DNA from: Echinicola strongylocentroti
GTDB taxonomy: Bacteria; Bacteroidota; Bacteroidia; Cytophagales; Cyclobacteriaceae
Direction of reading: 5' to 3'
Assembly: GCF_003260975.1 (NCBI RefSeq)
Contig: NZ_CP030041.1
Location: 5,521,501 to 5,585,500, forward strand
Length of the DNA: 64,000 nucleotides
The position numbers and the translations under genes are program-made. Shown here piece after piece: positions 1 to 9,616 of this stretch (position 1 is its first letter; each line of letters starts with the position of its first letter). The notes beneath the pieces are model-generated. The model was not told where the DNA came from. It did not search any database and saw nothing but the letters and a program-made list of their open reading frames with translations.

Positions 1-27
1 TTTTCTAACATCTAAACCATTAATACA

Positions 28-1110
28 ATGAAAATGAAACAAATGCAAAGACTTGGGCTGACGGGGCTTAGCTTCCTGTTGGTTCTTATGTTCATGACCA
101 ATTGTGGAACCAAAGAGATGGAGTCCACCGACCCTTATCAGTTTCAAGAGGAGGAATTTGAGGCAGTGCCTGATATTCCTGATGTCGCAGATCCAGAGCC
201 AGAAGTGGTAGAACCTGAGATCGGTGATGTGGTGACCTCTCCGGGTACCTCTTCAGTAATCGACGATTTGGGAAATGTCAATGGTGAAAGTGAAATTGAT
301 CCAGCCACTCAAGGTAATCTAGATGATATCGCAGCGTTTTCAAATAACTTGTCTGCTGACTTCAAAGCCAAAGCAGAAAACCTAAGTGAAGAGGACATTA
401 ACGCTATTTTTGATTCCGGAAATGAACTTTCCAGTGAATATGGCGAGCTACTTAGTGCCTTGGAAAATATTTCTCCGGGTTTGTTGAGCTTATTGCCTAA
501 GATCAATTATTCGGATGATTATGCTGCCATGAACACTGAAATCTCCTTTCCTGAGGAAGGTCAGCTAAGGGTGACCATGCCTGATGATGCCACCTTGAGA
601 ACTGAGAATGTGTATGGACCATGTACTGAAGCTGCACTAAAAGCCTATGATAAGAAGATAGATAAGCTAAAAAAGCAACGGGACAAGGCTATAGAGAAGG
701 CGCAGAAGAATTATGAAAGAAGATTGGACGAAGCTGAGGATAGATACGATTCCCGGTCTGACATGCTTGACGAAAAGTATGAGGAAAAACTGGCTACCGT
801 TAAACTCACTGTGCTTGCCCTTTATGGTGTGGCCGAGCAAGTGTCCAGTTTCAATCCCGAATTAGGTGCTGTGTTAAAATACTTCACCATTATCTATGGT
901 GTATATGCCAGACAGCAAGTGGATACTTGGTACAGCGAAGGTAAATTATTACTTAAATATAAGTTTACCGAAGAAAAACTTGCAGCACTTGAAGCTCGCG
1001 ATGAATGCATCCAAGAGATTTTGGAAGAATATGACAAGTGTGTGGATAAGGCAAATGAAGTACTGAAAGATGCTTTGGCCGCTTGTCATGATCAAGGTGC
1101 AGGCAACTAA
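28..1110 (+). CDS. Lipoprotein with C-terminal coiled coil, unknown function
   Basis: A 360-residue exported protein I do not recognise. The N-terminus is a lipoprotein signal: basic start, hydrophobic stretch, then MTNC, so Cys26 would be lipidated. Residues about 35-85 are acidic and proline-rich (repeated Glu-Pro/Asp-Pro), as in surface linkers. Residues about 210-265 are a highly charged Lys/Glu/Arg stretch that reads as a coiled coil, followed by a short hydrophobic helix near 265-290. The start is ATG, with two further Met codons just inside. It is followed by 340 non-coding bases and then exopolysaccharide-type outer-membrane genes on the same strand, so an envelope role is likely but unproven. 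Confidence 0.75.
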   Translation: MKMKQMQRLGLTGLSFLLVLMFMTNCGTKEMESTDPYQFQEEEFEAVPDIPDVADPEPEVVEPEIGDVVTSPGTSSVIDDLGNVNGESEIDPATQGNLDDIAAFSNNLSADFKAKAENLSEEDINAIFDSGNELSSEYGELLSALENISPGLLSLLPKINYSDDYAAMNTEISFPEEGQLRVTMPDDATLRTENVYGPCTEAALKAYDKKIDKLKKQRDKAIEKAQKNYERRLDEAEDRYDSRSDMLDEKYEEKLATVKLTVLALYGVAEQVSSFNPELGAVLKYFTIIYGVYARQQVDTWYSEGKLLLKYKFTEEKLAALEARDECIQEILEEYDKCVDKANEVLKDALAACHDQGAGN

Positions 1111-1450
1111 TCTCGCATCCAACTAGTGGATAAGATGTTTTGATATGGATAAAACTGTATTGCCGTAGGAGATAGGCGGAGAAGGGATGCCCTTCTCCGC
1201 TCTCTTGCGGTGATTACTTCCCATGAAGATACAGTCTATGTTCATATTTAGTTATTTTTTGAAAACCAAAATGGTACACATTTTCTCCTATTTGAAGTGA
1301 GATAATGATTAAGGCAGTTGAGTATCGGCAGTACATGGCTGATTTCTTTTTAAATGATAACACAAATCTTTACCGGAAATAGCATACGTCAAGGTTAGGC
1401 GCTCTATACGAGGGGGCAAATGTCGCTTGTCGTCGAAGTTTATTTAAATA
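1111..1450. other. Gene-free stretch between lipoprotein and beta-barrel gene
   Basis: I see no reading frame with coding character here. It holds one strong hairpin (next entry). The remainder presumably carries the promoter of the downstream outer-membrane gene, but I could not pick a convincing TTTG / TAnnTTTG pair. Confidence 0.5.
1176..1200. terminator. 11-bp perfect hairpin
   Basis: Arms 1176-1186 and 1190-1200 pair perfectly (GCGGAGAAGGG against CCCTTCTCCGC) around an ATG loop. It lies 66 bases behind the first gene's stop. There is no T run after the stem, so it may be a transcript-end stabiliser rather than an intrinsic terminator. Confidence 0.4.
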
Positions 1451-2131
1451 ATGAGAAGAATCCTGCTTTTATTTGCCTTTATTTTAGGCATTTCAAGCCC
1501 TTCATTTGCCCAAATTGAATTTAACAATTTAGGGATAGGGGTATCATATTGGCTCAGAAGTTATAGTGGAATGGACGAGAGAGGCTTTTTGCCCGATTAC
1601 CCTGGTGAAGGCGGTTTTTCTAAAGGTGCTATCATGCCAAGCATAAGTGGTGAACTGACCCTTACTGAGAAGTTTGCTCTAGACGGTAGAGTAGGGTTTT
1701 GGAGAGGCCAATTTTCTGGAGAGACGCAGTTTTCCGATGGAAGGGTGCTCAGCGGAAAGAACAGACAGACTATAGTACCAGTTTCCTTAGGGCTGATGTA
1801 TGTCAAGGATGATATTGATTATGGAAATGTCCGCATTTTTGGCGGAATTGGAGCCAATCAATACTTGATTCATAATGATGTAGAGATGTTTTATGGTGGT
1901 GGGGAAGGCGCTACTTATGGGCAGCCACAGACCGCAATAAGATATGGCTATTATGCTAAATTAGGAATGGAGTATTTTCTGACCTACTATATATCAGTAG
2001 GGTTTGATTTTCGGTACAATGGGGGCAAATATTACCAGCAGGGTGTCAATACTGAAGAAGTCTATCAAGTGGATATTAAGGGGCCTGAAGCGGGTTTTTC
2101 ATTGCATATTCACTTTGATGATGAATTTTAA
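1451..2131 (+). CDS. Outer-membrane beta-barrel protein
   Basis: A 226-residue exported protein with a clear signal peptide ending at SFA-Q (about residue 20). The mature part alternates polar and aromatic residues with frequent Gly and Tyr and ends in an aromatic strand, typical of small 8-10-stranded Bacteroidetes outer-membrane barrels (OmpW/PorT-like folds). The family cannot be fixed by eye. The stop codon abuts the TTG start of the YjbH-like gene, so the two are almost certainly co-transcribed and translationally coupled, suggesting a part in the same envelope polysaccharide machinery. Confidence 0.7.
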   Translation: MRRILLLFAFILGISSPSFAQIEFNNLGIGVSYWLRSYSGMDERGFLPDYPGEGGFSKGAIMPSISGELTLTEKFALDGRVGFWRGQFSGETQFSDGRVLSGKNRQTIVPVSLGLMYVKDDIDYGNVRIFGGIGANQYLIHNDVEMFYGGGEGATYGQPQTAIRYGYYAKLGMEYFLTYYISVGFDFRYNGGKYYQQGVNTEEVYQVDIKGPEAGFSLHIHFDDEF

Positions 2132-2965
2132 TTGTACGACCGGGCATTTTTGATAAATAGGCTTACATATCAGTTCGGTTGGCTATTGCTATTGCTATTT
2201 GGCTATCAGCAGGCGGAAGCTCAAATCAACTTTATAGGCAAGCCAGGCTACATGACCACTCCTTCAGCGATGTGGTATGAGGAGAAGCGATTAGGGTTAT
2301 CCTTCGGGTATGTACCCAGAAATTATTCCAAGGATATTCACCCAGGCGCCAATACACCAGTTGATTTAAATACGTTGAATTTTTATAATGTGCGTGCGGG
2401 GATTACCCGTTTCATGGAGATCAATTTTACGGTTACCTATAGGCCTTTACTCCCTGATCAGATTGGGATTGGAGATAGGCAAGTGGACTTTAGGTTCCAT
2501 CTATTGCGAGAAAAAAAATACCGTCCTTCTTTGGTTCTGGGCATTACGCCCCCTGGATCTTCAGCACCATTCATGTCACAGGATTATTTGGTAGCTACCA
2601 AAAATATAGCAGCTGGAATCTGGGACTTCCAGTTTAGTCTAGGTTATGGGTCACCTTATGTCATTAAGAAAAATACGGGAGAGGATTCTTCTCCTATCGT
2701 GATTGCTTTAAAAGAGAAATTTTATAATTCACGATATCTTGTGGGGTTTTTTGGAGGGATGGAAGTAAAACCTGTGGAGTGGGGAGGCCTCATGGTAGAG
2801 TACAATACCAGCACCATTAATGCAGGAGCATTCGTAGATGTAAAAGATTGGTTGACATTCAGTGCCTATACTTTTGAGGGAAAGTCGTGGGCGTTTAATG
2901 TGGCATTACAGTTTGGGCTGGATTTCAAACCAAAAGAGCTCAGGGCTTATGAGAAGAACCACTGA
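2132..2965 (+). CDS. YjbH-like outer-membrane protein, N-terminal half
   Basis: A 277-residue exported beta-rich protein. It starts at TTG directly after the preceding TAA; no ATG exists upstream of its signal peptide, which ends at AEA-Q. The mature start (a 'GKPGYMTTPSA'-type segment) followed by long amphipathic strands resembles the N-terminal region of YjbH/YbjH (PF06082), an outer-membrane lipoprotein of exopolysaccharide loci. YjbH is about 700 residues; this protein supplies only the first part and the next gene, overlapping by 17 bases, looks like the second. Function in exopolysaccharide export is inferred from the family. Confidence 0.6.
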   Translation: MYDRAFLINRLTYQFGWLLLLLFGYQQAEAQINFIGKPGYMTTPSAMWYEEKRLGLSFGYVPRNYSKDIHPGANTPVDLNTLNFYNVRAGITRFMEINFTVTYRPLLPDQIGIGDRQVDFRFHLLREKKYRPSLVLGITPPGSSAPFMSQDYLVATKNIAAGIWDFQFSLGYGSPYVIKKNTGEDSSPIVIALKEKFYNSRYLVGFFGGMEVKPVEWGGLMVEYNTSTINAGAFVDVKDWLTFSAYTFEGKSWAFNVALQFGLDFKPKELRAYEKNH

Positions 2966-4097
2966 TTTTTTTATAATAGTCGTTCTGTTTTTTTGTGGAG
3001 TAGGTACCCTGTATGGCCAAAGTCTCTCTGATCCAGATATACTGGAGAAGGTCTTGTATTCGCATGGCTTTGAGCAAGTACATATAAGGGAAGTGGGAGA
3101 TAGCTTGGAGGTTTTTTTTGAACATCGGAATTTCCGAAACCCCAAGCAGAGCATGGAGTTTGCCACGCGGATAATAAGTGATGCAGGAGTGGATAAATCC
3201 CTCGTTTTGATCCCGTCATACCATAACCAACCTATGGTAGCCTATAACGTGGGGCAAGGAACCTTCAGGCGACTAGCCCCGGAAGAGTGGAGGTACTATA
3301 AAGCTAATAATAATAAAATGGCGGGTTACCGTTTCCATTTTAGGATCATGCCAGAGGTGGCGGCCCGTTTCGGCTATTATGAACGGCCAATCCAAGCCAA
3401 GACCAATATTATCATTGACAGCAGGATTTATCTGTTGCCGGGCTTAAGTGTACAAACTGGTATCCTTATTCCCGTCCAAAATTCCTTGGACAATCAGGAT
3501 ATGTTGCCAAAACTGGCTCCAAGTCAGTTGACTTTTTTTAAACATTGGGAAAATGATCACTTTATGATGGCGAATATAGGTACTTTTTTTTCCAATCGTT
3601 ACGGAGCAGATTTTCAGTATAGATACGCGCCGGTGGAGAGCCGGTGGAGTGTTGGGGCGGGAGTAGCGTATACAGGATTTTATTATTTGCAGTCGAGTCA
3701 GTTTTATATGGAAAATCCCGATGACTGGATGTTGATTGCGGACGTGGAGTACCGGACGCCTATAGAAGATGTAAGCCTAAAGCTCAGCGGTGGCCAATTT
3801 TTATATAAAGACAGGGGCGCTAGGCTTGATGTGATCAAGCAATTTGGAAATGTAGATATAGGGGTTTTTGGAGCCCTTTCAAAAGCCGGAAACACCATAG
3901 GTTTTCAGTTTGCCTTTCCTTTGTACCCTGGTAAAATATTACGCGGAAAGAAACTAGAGCTAAGAACCACAGAAGAATTCAGATGGGAGTACAATTACCA
4001 TAATGAGAATTCCATAGTTCAAGGTTTTAGGACAGGTATACCCAAATTGACCGATATAACAAGGCAGTACAATGGCAGGTTTATCAGAGGATATTGA
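2949..4097 (+). CDS. YjbH-like outer-membrane protein, C-terminal half
   Basis: A 382-residue exported protein; I take ATG 2949 because it gives a proper signal peptide ending at LYG-Q, while the longer frame reads into the previous gene. Residues about 25-75 contain the 'L..hGFe.v.v...g..L.v.fEhr.fRnp' segment that in YjbH proteins precedes the second barrel-like half, and the rest is beta-strand-rich with a Tyr/Arg-rich C-terminus. It overlaps the N-terminal-half gene in another frame. Both halves keep their own signal peptide, so this is a two-gene arrangement rather than a simple frameshift. Confidence 0.6.
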   Translation: MRRTTDFFIIVVLFFCGVGTLYGQSLSDPDILEKVLYSHGFEQVHIREVGDSLEVFFEHRNFRNPKQSMEFATRIISDAGVDKSLVLIPSYHNQPMVAYNVGQGTFRRLAPEEWRYYKANNNKMAGYRFHFRIMPEVAARFGYYERPIQAKTNIIIDSRIYLLPGLSVQTGILIPVQNSLDNQDMLPKLAPSQLTFFKHWENDHFMMANIGTFFSNRYGADFQYRYAPVESRWSVGAGVAYTGFYYLQSSQFYMENPDDWMLIADVEYRTPIEDVSLKLSGGQFLYKDRGARLDVIKQFGNVDIGVFGALSKAGNTIGFQFAFPLYPGKILRGKKLELRTTEEFRWEYNYHNENSIVQGFRTGIPKLTDITRQYNGRFIRGY

Positions 4098-4190
4098 TAG
4101 GTTGTTTTTTTATGTCTTGTCGGTTGTGAGTAGTATGTTTTTATAATTAATAAAGAAATAGTTTAACGGTAGTTTTTAAATGCTCTTCAC

Positions 4191-5342
4191 ATGCAAGTAG
4201 TTTTGACGCTGATTTTATCTTTTACAGTTGGATTGATGGTAATCCCGATGGTTATTTTATGGATCAAGAAAAAAAATATTCTCGACTTGCCCGGTGGGCG
4301 GAAGATCCACAAGCGATCGGTTCCCTCCATGGGAGGGATAGGTATTATGGTGGCTTTCTTTGCTGGGACACTCGGGAGTCTTCCTGTCAGTGATTACTCC
4401 AATTATATTTACTTTTTTTGTGCTGTCACGATACTGGCATTCATAGGTTTTTGGGATGACAGAAAAGACATGAGGGCCGGTCATAAGTTGATCGGTCAGT
4501 TGGTGGCCTTCTTTTTGGTGATCGTGTTGGGAGATATTAGAATCGAAAGTTTTTACGGTTTTTTGGGAATCCATGAACTTCCGATTTCTATCAGTTATGC
4601 ATTGTCTTTTTTTATGCTCGTAGGACTTACCAATTCCTTTAACTTAATTGATGGTTTGGATGGTCTTGCAGGAACCTTGGGCGCGCTTAGCTGTGGTTTT
4701 TTGGGGGTGTGGTTTATGTCTACTGGGTTTACTGCCGAAGGGATTATCTGTTTGGGCATGCTGGGGAGCTTGATGGCCTTTTTGATTTATAATTGGCATC
4801 CGGCCAAGGTTTTTATGGGGGACACAGGATCCCTTCCGATAGGGTGTTTCATAGCGGTTTTTATCATGCTGTTTATTCGTGAAAATGGTGAGATGCACCC
4901 TTCTGCAGTATATAAGTTCCATGCTCCGATTACCTCCGGGCTTACCTTGATGGTGATATGCAGCTACGATACATTGAGGGTCTTTTTAAGGAGGATTAGA
5001 AGAGGCAAGTCTCCATTTTCTCCTGATAAGTCGCATGTCCATCATTTCCTGATGAGAATGGGGTATGGCCATGACCAGGTGGCCATGTTTTTAGGTGCCA
5101 TTAAAGTGCTTTTTCTGGGGATGGTCATTATGTGCAGTGGAATGAATGAGCACTTGATGTTCCCATCCGTAGTAGGTCTTACGATTGCATTTGGGAGCTT
5201 GATCAATGTGGTCACCCTAAGAAGGGTACGTGAAAAAGTACGAAAATCACCGCCTATTTCCCAACGTTATACCCTCAAGTCCAATGGAGCCATTAAGCCC
5301 ACGAAGTCCACTTGGGAAGAAGAAGCAGTGCTGGAAAGCTAA
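4191..5342 (+). CDS. Undecaprenyl-phosphate sugar-1-phosphate transferase (WecA/TagO family)
   Basis: A 383-residue polytopic membrane enzyme of the MraY/WecA family, which moves a sugar-1-phosphate (often GlcNAc-1-P) from a UDP-sugar to undecaprenyl phosphate, the first committed step of many surface polysaccharides. The hallmark motifs are present in order: PSMGGIGI near residue 45, the DD..D magnesium motif (FWDDRKD) near 88, NLIDGLDGLAG near 152, FMGDTGS near 207, and the His-rich loop HVHHF near 283. About ten hydrophobic helices are visible. Its position behind the YjbH-like genes fits exopolysaccharide synthesis. The exact sugar specificity cannot be read from sequence. Confidence 0.88.
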   Translation: MQVVLTLILSFTVGLMVIPMVILWIKKKNILDLPGGRKIHKRSVPSMGGIGIMVAFFAGTLGSLPVSDYSNYIYFFCAVTILAFIGFWDDRKDMRAGHKLIGQLVAFFLVIVLGDIRIESFYGFLGIHELPISISYALSFFMLVGLTNSFNLIDGLDGLAGTLGALSCGFLGVWFMSTGFTAEGIICLGMLGSLMAFLIYNWHPAKVFMGDTGSLPIGCFIAVFIMLFIRENGEMHPSAVYKFHAPITSGLTLMVICSYDTLRVFLRRIRRGKSPFSPDKSHVHHFLMRMGYGHDQVAMFLGAIKVLFLGMVIMCSGMNEHLMFPSVVGLTIAFGSLINVVTLRRVREKVRKSPPISQRYTLKSNGAIKPTKSTWEEEAVLES

Positions 5343-5379
5343 TGGCTTCCTGTTGATGTCAAAGTGAAAATATGTGTGA

Positions 5380-6144
5380 TCACTCCCAGATTCCATTTGA
5401 TCTGGTAAGGATCTCAGGAAAGCCATCTGTTATCAAAATTGTATGTTCATGCTGGGTCACGAACCCGCCTTTGTCTCCCACCAGCGTCCAGCCATCACTA
5501 AGGGTGTCGGCGTAGGTGGATTTAGTGGCAATGAAGGTTTCCACGGCCACAGTAGTATTTTTTCTAAATCGTTCCTTGTTGCTTTTTACCCTGTAGTTTA
5601 AGATGTCATCTGGTTTTTCATGAAGGCTTTTACCTACCCCATGTCCCGCAAGGTTTTTGATCACCTTATACCCTCTCTTTTTCGCTTCACTTTCTATCAA
5701 AAAGCCGATATCGGCAATTTTGACACCGCCTTTAATAGTTGAAATAGCTTTTTCTAAAATCTCTCTTGAGGCATCGACTAGGGGTTGGTGGTGGTGAATG
5801 TCTTTGCCAAGAACAAAAGACCCCCCATTATCCGACCAAAAACCGGCCAATTCGGCTGATACATCTATATTGATCAAGTCTCCTTCTTGTAGTACTTTAG
5901 TCGTAGAGGGAATCCCATGGGCAGCTTCCTTATTTACGCTTATGCAGGTGTACCCGGGGAAACCGTACGTTTCATAAGGGGCTGACTTGGCACCGAACTC
6001 CTTTAAGATAGCACCGCCATATTCGTCGAGTTCTTTTGTAGTCATACCGGGTTGGACGTATTGGCGCATTAGGTTGAGCGTTTTTCCTACGGCTTCACTG
6101 ACTTGCTCCATTCCTCGTAATTCGGCTTCTTGTGTGATCGACAT
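5380..6144 (-). CDS. map: Methionine aminopeptidase, type I
   Basis: Removes the initiator methionine from nascent proteins in the cytoplasm. All five metal ligands of the M24 family are visible: Asp94, Asp105, His168, Glu202 and Glu233, with the substrate His in AAHGIP (His76). I start at the Met of MSITQEAELR, giving 254 residues, the usual length of a type Ia enzyme; the frame continues upstream but with a non-conserved hydrophobic stretch that does not belong to the family. It converges with the WecA-like gene, only 37 bases away. A terminator of the upstream SulP gene separates it from its other neighbour, so it is probably transcribed alone. Confidence 0.93.
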   Translation of the reverse strand: MSITQEAELRGMEQVSEAVGKTLNLMRQYVQPGMTTKELDEYGGAILKEFGAKSAPYETYGFPGYTCISVNKEAAHGIPSTTKVLQEGDLINIDVSAELAGFWSDNGGSFVLGKDIHHHQPLVDASREILEKAISTIKGGVKIADIGFLIESEAKKRGYKVIKNLAGHGVGKSLHEKPDDILNYRVKSNKERFRKNTTVAVETFIATKSTYADTLSDGWTLVGDKGGFVTQHEHTILITDGFPEILTRSNGIWE

Positions 6145-6299
6145 GATTCTTTGTTTGATGACTTGAGTAAAACAAACCAAAATTAACGAAAAACACTGCA
6201 TTCCCATGATGTTTTCGCTATTGGATCTGATGTGCATGAAAAGGAAAAGGAAGTGATGCTTTAGCGTTTGAGTATTATTTGATGGATGACCCTAAATGA

Positions 6300-6340
6300 A
6301 AAAGAGGCTGCACCACCGATTGTGGGTGCAGCCTCTTTGG
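6300..6340 (-). terminator. Rho-independent terminator behind the SulP gene
   Basis: A 14-bp perfect stem (6301-6314 with 6325-6338, core GAGGCTGCACC) followed on the minus strand by TTTTTCATTT. It lies 80 bases beyond the SulP stop codon. Confidence 0.75.
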
Positions 6341-6382
6341 TAAGGACTGTTTGGAGAATGATGCATCCGCCGTGACTGGTCA

Positions 6383-6419
6383 GTCCGCAATAGATGGGCT
6401 AATGCATATTCCCAGTTTA
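6383..6419. repeat. Solo end of the 177-bp MITE-like repeat at the SulP stop codon
   Basis: The last ~37 bases of the element are present (CGCAATAGAT then GGCTAATGCATATTCC-like, here ending CCCAGTTT), closest to the copy at 53.2 kb. The terminal bases run into the TAA stop of the SulP gene on the minus strand, so the gene uses repeat sequence for its stop region. Confidence 0.65.
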
Positions 6420-7955
6420 ATCCATTACGATTTTATAGCTTGGGTCATTATCGGCATAGTTGATATTGATAATTTTTTCAGCCTTTTCCAATAAGTTTTT
6501 TGAGCTGGTGCTCAGGTGGCGGATATAGACTGTTTTACCCATCTTGTCGTATCTTTCGGTCACCTTGTGCACCGCATCTATCCCTGAGTGATCCACAATC
6601 CTACTTTCTGCAAAATCAATGATGATCTCCTCGGGGTCATTGGTTGGGTCGAATTTTTCGCCAAAAGCCTGAGCAGAAGCAAAGAACAAAGGGCCATAGA
6701 TTTCATAGTGCTTTACGCCGTTTTCGTCAACACGTTTTCTGGCACGGATCATTTTGGAATTTTCCCACGCAAACACCAATGCGGCGATAATCACCCCTAC
6801 CAATACGGCCAAGGCCAGGTTGTGGAGGAATACGGTGATCAGTGTTACGATGACCATTAGGATGACATCAGAGGTAGGGACTTTTTTGAAGATTTTTAGG
6901 GAGGCCCATTCAAATGTACCTATGGCTACCATGAACATCAGCCCTACCAATGCAGCCATGGGGACCATTTCAATGTAGGTTGATAAGAAGAGAATAAAGG
7001 TCAACAAACCAAGTGATGCCACTATTCCAGAGATTCTGTTCCTACCTCCTGCGTTGACGTTGATTAGACTTTGTCCAAGCATGGCACATCCGCCCATGCC
7101 ACCAAAGAATCCGGTTGTGGTATTTGCGATTCCCTGTGCGATGCATTCTTTGTTGCCATTTCCTCGTGTTTCGGTGATTTCATCCACCAGCGTAAGGGTC
7201 AGAAGACTTTCGATCAGTCCCACGCCCGCCATAATTGCGGAATAAGGAAGGATAACCATCAAGGTGTCCCAGTTCAAGGGAACCATTGGCAGGTGAAATT
7301 CTGGTAGCCCTCCTGAAATGGATGCCATGTCTCCGACTGTTTTGGTGTCCACATTTCCAAAAATCACGATACCGGAGATGACCAGAATCGCAGCCAAGGC
7401 AGAAGGGATCATTTTGGTGAGCTTCGGGAGAAACTTGATGATGACCATGGTCAATACCACTAAGGTCAACATGATCCAAAGGGGAGGGCCTGTAATCCAC
7501 TCTTTTACCCCAGGGCTCGTTTCTATCTTAAACTGTTCAAATTGCGACGTGAAAATGATCACAGCAAGACCATTGACAAAACCGTATATCACAGGATGAG
7601 GAACTAACCTAATGAGTTTTCCAAGTTTCAAAACACCCACTAATACCTGTATTAGCCCCATTAGAACAACTGCAGCAAATAGATATTCTACACCATGGGA
7701 TTGGACCAAAGCTACAATGACAACAGCAATAGCTCCGGTGGCTCCCGAAATCATGCCAGGTCGTCCTCCTAGAATGGATGTGATCAATGAAATAATGAAT
7801 GCCGAATAGAGACCTATTAATGGCGATACCTGTGCTATTAGGGCAAAGGCTACTGCTTCTGGCACCAAAGCCAGGGCTACAGTGAGACCTGATAGTACTT
7901 CATCCTTTAAGGTCGATTGCTTAGGACGAAATAGGTTAAAGAACATTTGCGTCAT
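6417..7955 (-). CDS. SulP-family anion transporter with STAS domain
   Basis: A 512-residue inner-membrane transporter of the SLC26/SulP family (sulfate, bicarbonate or other anions). The N-terminus carries the family signature 'GLTVALALVPEAVAFA', followed by 10-12 hydrophobic helices to about residue 390 and a cytoplasmic STAS domain at about 400-510 containing the 'ESRIVDHSGIDAV' segment. Length is at the short end of the family but complete. Start is ATG with MTQM. Its 3' end merges into a repeat end. A roughly 520-base divergent region separates it from the cfa gene. Substrate cannot be determined; no sulfate-assimilation genes lie nearby. Confidence 0.88.
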   Translation of the reverse strand: MTQMFFNLFRPKQSTLKDEVLSGLTVALALVPEAVAFALIAQVSPLIGLYSAFIISLITSILGGRPGMISGATGAIAVVIVALVQSHGVEYLFAAVVLMGLIQVLVGVLKLGKLIRLVPHPVIYGFVNGLAVIIFTSQFEQFKIETSPGVKEWITGPPLWIMLTLVVLTMVIIKFLPKLTKMIPSALAAILVISGIVIFGNVDTKTVGDMASISGGLPEFHLPMVPLNWDTLMVILPYSAIMAGVGLIESLLTLTLVDEITETRGNGNKECIAQGIANTTTGFFGGMGGCAMLGQSLINVNAGGRNRISGIVASLGLLTFILFLSTYIEMVPMAALVGLMFMVAIGTFEWASLKIFKKVPTSDVILMVIVTLITVFLHNLALAVLVGVIIAALVFAWENSKMIRARKRVDENGVKHYEIYGPLFFASAQAFGEKFDPTNDPEEIIIDFAESRIVDHSGIDAVHKVTERYDKMGKTVYIRHLSTSSKNLLEKAEKIININYADNDPSYKIVMD

Positions 7956-8475
7956 GTCTTTTGCTATTTATAGATAGTATGAAATGTGATTGTACAAGGA
8001 AACTGGACAGCCAATTTATTCGGCTGCCATGGTATAATGGTGTCAAAAAAATCTCCTCAAGGTGGAGTAGGCGTAGACTTTATGATAATATTGTTTTTCA
8101 TCAGAATTGCAAAGGTAACGCTTTTGTCAAGAAACCAAATAATCTTTTGAGTTTTAACCGAGATTTGTGCTCGTTATTGATTATTAGGAAGTAGCTGATT
8201 GTTATCAGAAACTCATTAATTTCTTATTTTCAAACAAAATTAGGATTTTGTTATGGATAATTCAAATTATATACGGTTTATTAAATGTTAAGTCAATAAT
8301 GATTGTTCTGTTTGAATATTCATAAGACTGTGTGAGGAGCGAGGATTTGGCGATGTGGATTTTACTGATTCTAGGTATTTACAATATGGTAACAATTTAA
8401 TAAATTAAGGTGATCTTATTCCATTGCTGGAATAGCAACAGTTTTTTGAATTTTAGCAACCTAAATGACACACTA
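7956..8475. other. Divergent intergenic region between SulP and cfa
   Basis: AT-rich, with no convincing ORF on either strand. It should contain the promoters of both divergent genes. I see no repeat or stable hairpin here apart from a weak TTCCA/TGGAA inverted pair near 8420. Confidence 0.5.
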
Positions 8476-9614
8476 ATGGACTCCTATAAAAAGACCATAA
8501 CTGAGTTGTTGGATTTTGCGGGCATTCAGCTTGACGGGTCGTCACCCTACGACCCTCAAGTTCACAACGGCCATTTTTACAAGCGGGTGATGAGAGAGGG
8601 CTCCTTAGGTCTTGGGGAAGCTTATATGGAAGGATGGTGGGATTGTGAGCGGCTAGATGAATTTTTCCATCGGATTTTACGTGCAAACCTCGACCAGAAA
8701 GTCAAAGGAAACTTAAAAGTCCTCTGGCAGGGGGCAAAGGCAAGGTTGTTTAACCTGCAAACCAAGCACCATTCTAAAGATATCATCGTTCAACATTATA
8801 ATGTGGGAAATGACCTGTACGAAAAGATGTTGGATGAATATATGATGTACAGTTGTGGTTATTGGCAGGGTGCAGGTAACTTGGACGAGGCACAAGAGAA
8901 TAAGCTAGAGCTGATTTGTCAAAAATTAAAGCTCAAGCCTGGTTTACGGGTGCTTGATATTGGCTGTGGATGGGGGGGTTTGCCGCTTATGCTGCCAAAT
9001 ATTATCAGGTAGAAGTAGTGGGGATTACCCTTTCAGAAGAACAAGCCAAGCTCGCTAAGGAGCGGTGCGATGGACTTCCTGTGGATATCAGGTTACAGGA
9101 TTACCGGGATGTGGAGGAGCCCTTTGACCGGATTTTGTCCATCGGTATGATGGAACACGTCGGGGCCAAAAATCACCGCGAATACATGAAAACGGTCTAC
9201 CATAACCTAAAGGATGATGGTATCTCATTGGTCCATACCATTGGTAATAATGCTTCTTATCAAAATACTGATCCGTGGATCGATAAGTATATTTTTCCAA
9301 ACAGCCTGATCCCTTCGGCAGCTCAATTGACCAGTGCCATGGAAGGTTACTTTTTACTAGAGGATTGGCATAATTTCGGTTTGCATTACGACTATACATT
9401 GATGGCTTGGTTGGAGCGTTTTCGCATGGCTTGGGCTGGCTTAAAAAATGAATATGGTCACACTTTTTATCGGATGTGGGAGTATTATCTTACATGCTGT
9501 GCGGGATCTTTCCGTGCACGCAAAAACCAACTTTGGCAGGTGGTAATGGTGAAAGATACTTTTAAGGGAGATTACAAAGCCGTGCGGTCTGTCAACCAGA
9601 CCCATTCGGTATGA
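8476..9614 (+). pseudogene. cfa: Cyclopropane-fatty-acyl-phospholipid synthase, frameshifted
   Basis: Cfa enzymes use S-adenosylmethionine to add a methylene bridge to unsaturated membrane acyl chains. The first part (from ATG 8476) carries the family N-terminus with 'GLGEAYMEGWWD' and 'QHYNVGNDLYEKML', and reads into the SAM motif 'VLDIGCGWGG', then leaves frame and stops at 9012. The second part, one frame over, resumes exactly at 'GGFAAYAAKYY' and continues through 'GMMEHVG' and 'F.H.IG' regions to the natural C-terminus at 9614. The break is a run of seven G (8972-8978); eight would give one intact ~380-residue protein. It is either a real, possibly phase-variable, mutation or a homopolymer sequencing error. 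Confidence 0.88.
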
Positions 9615-9616
9615 TT

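Noticed and set aside
6145..6237. Longer start for methionine aminopeptidase
   Set aside because: The added 31 residues are absent from the family; ATG 6144 gives the standard N-terminus.
7054..7809. Several plus-strand frames opposite the SulP gene
   Set aside because: Shadows of a clearly coding minus-strand membrane protein.
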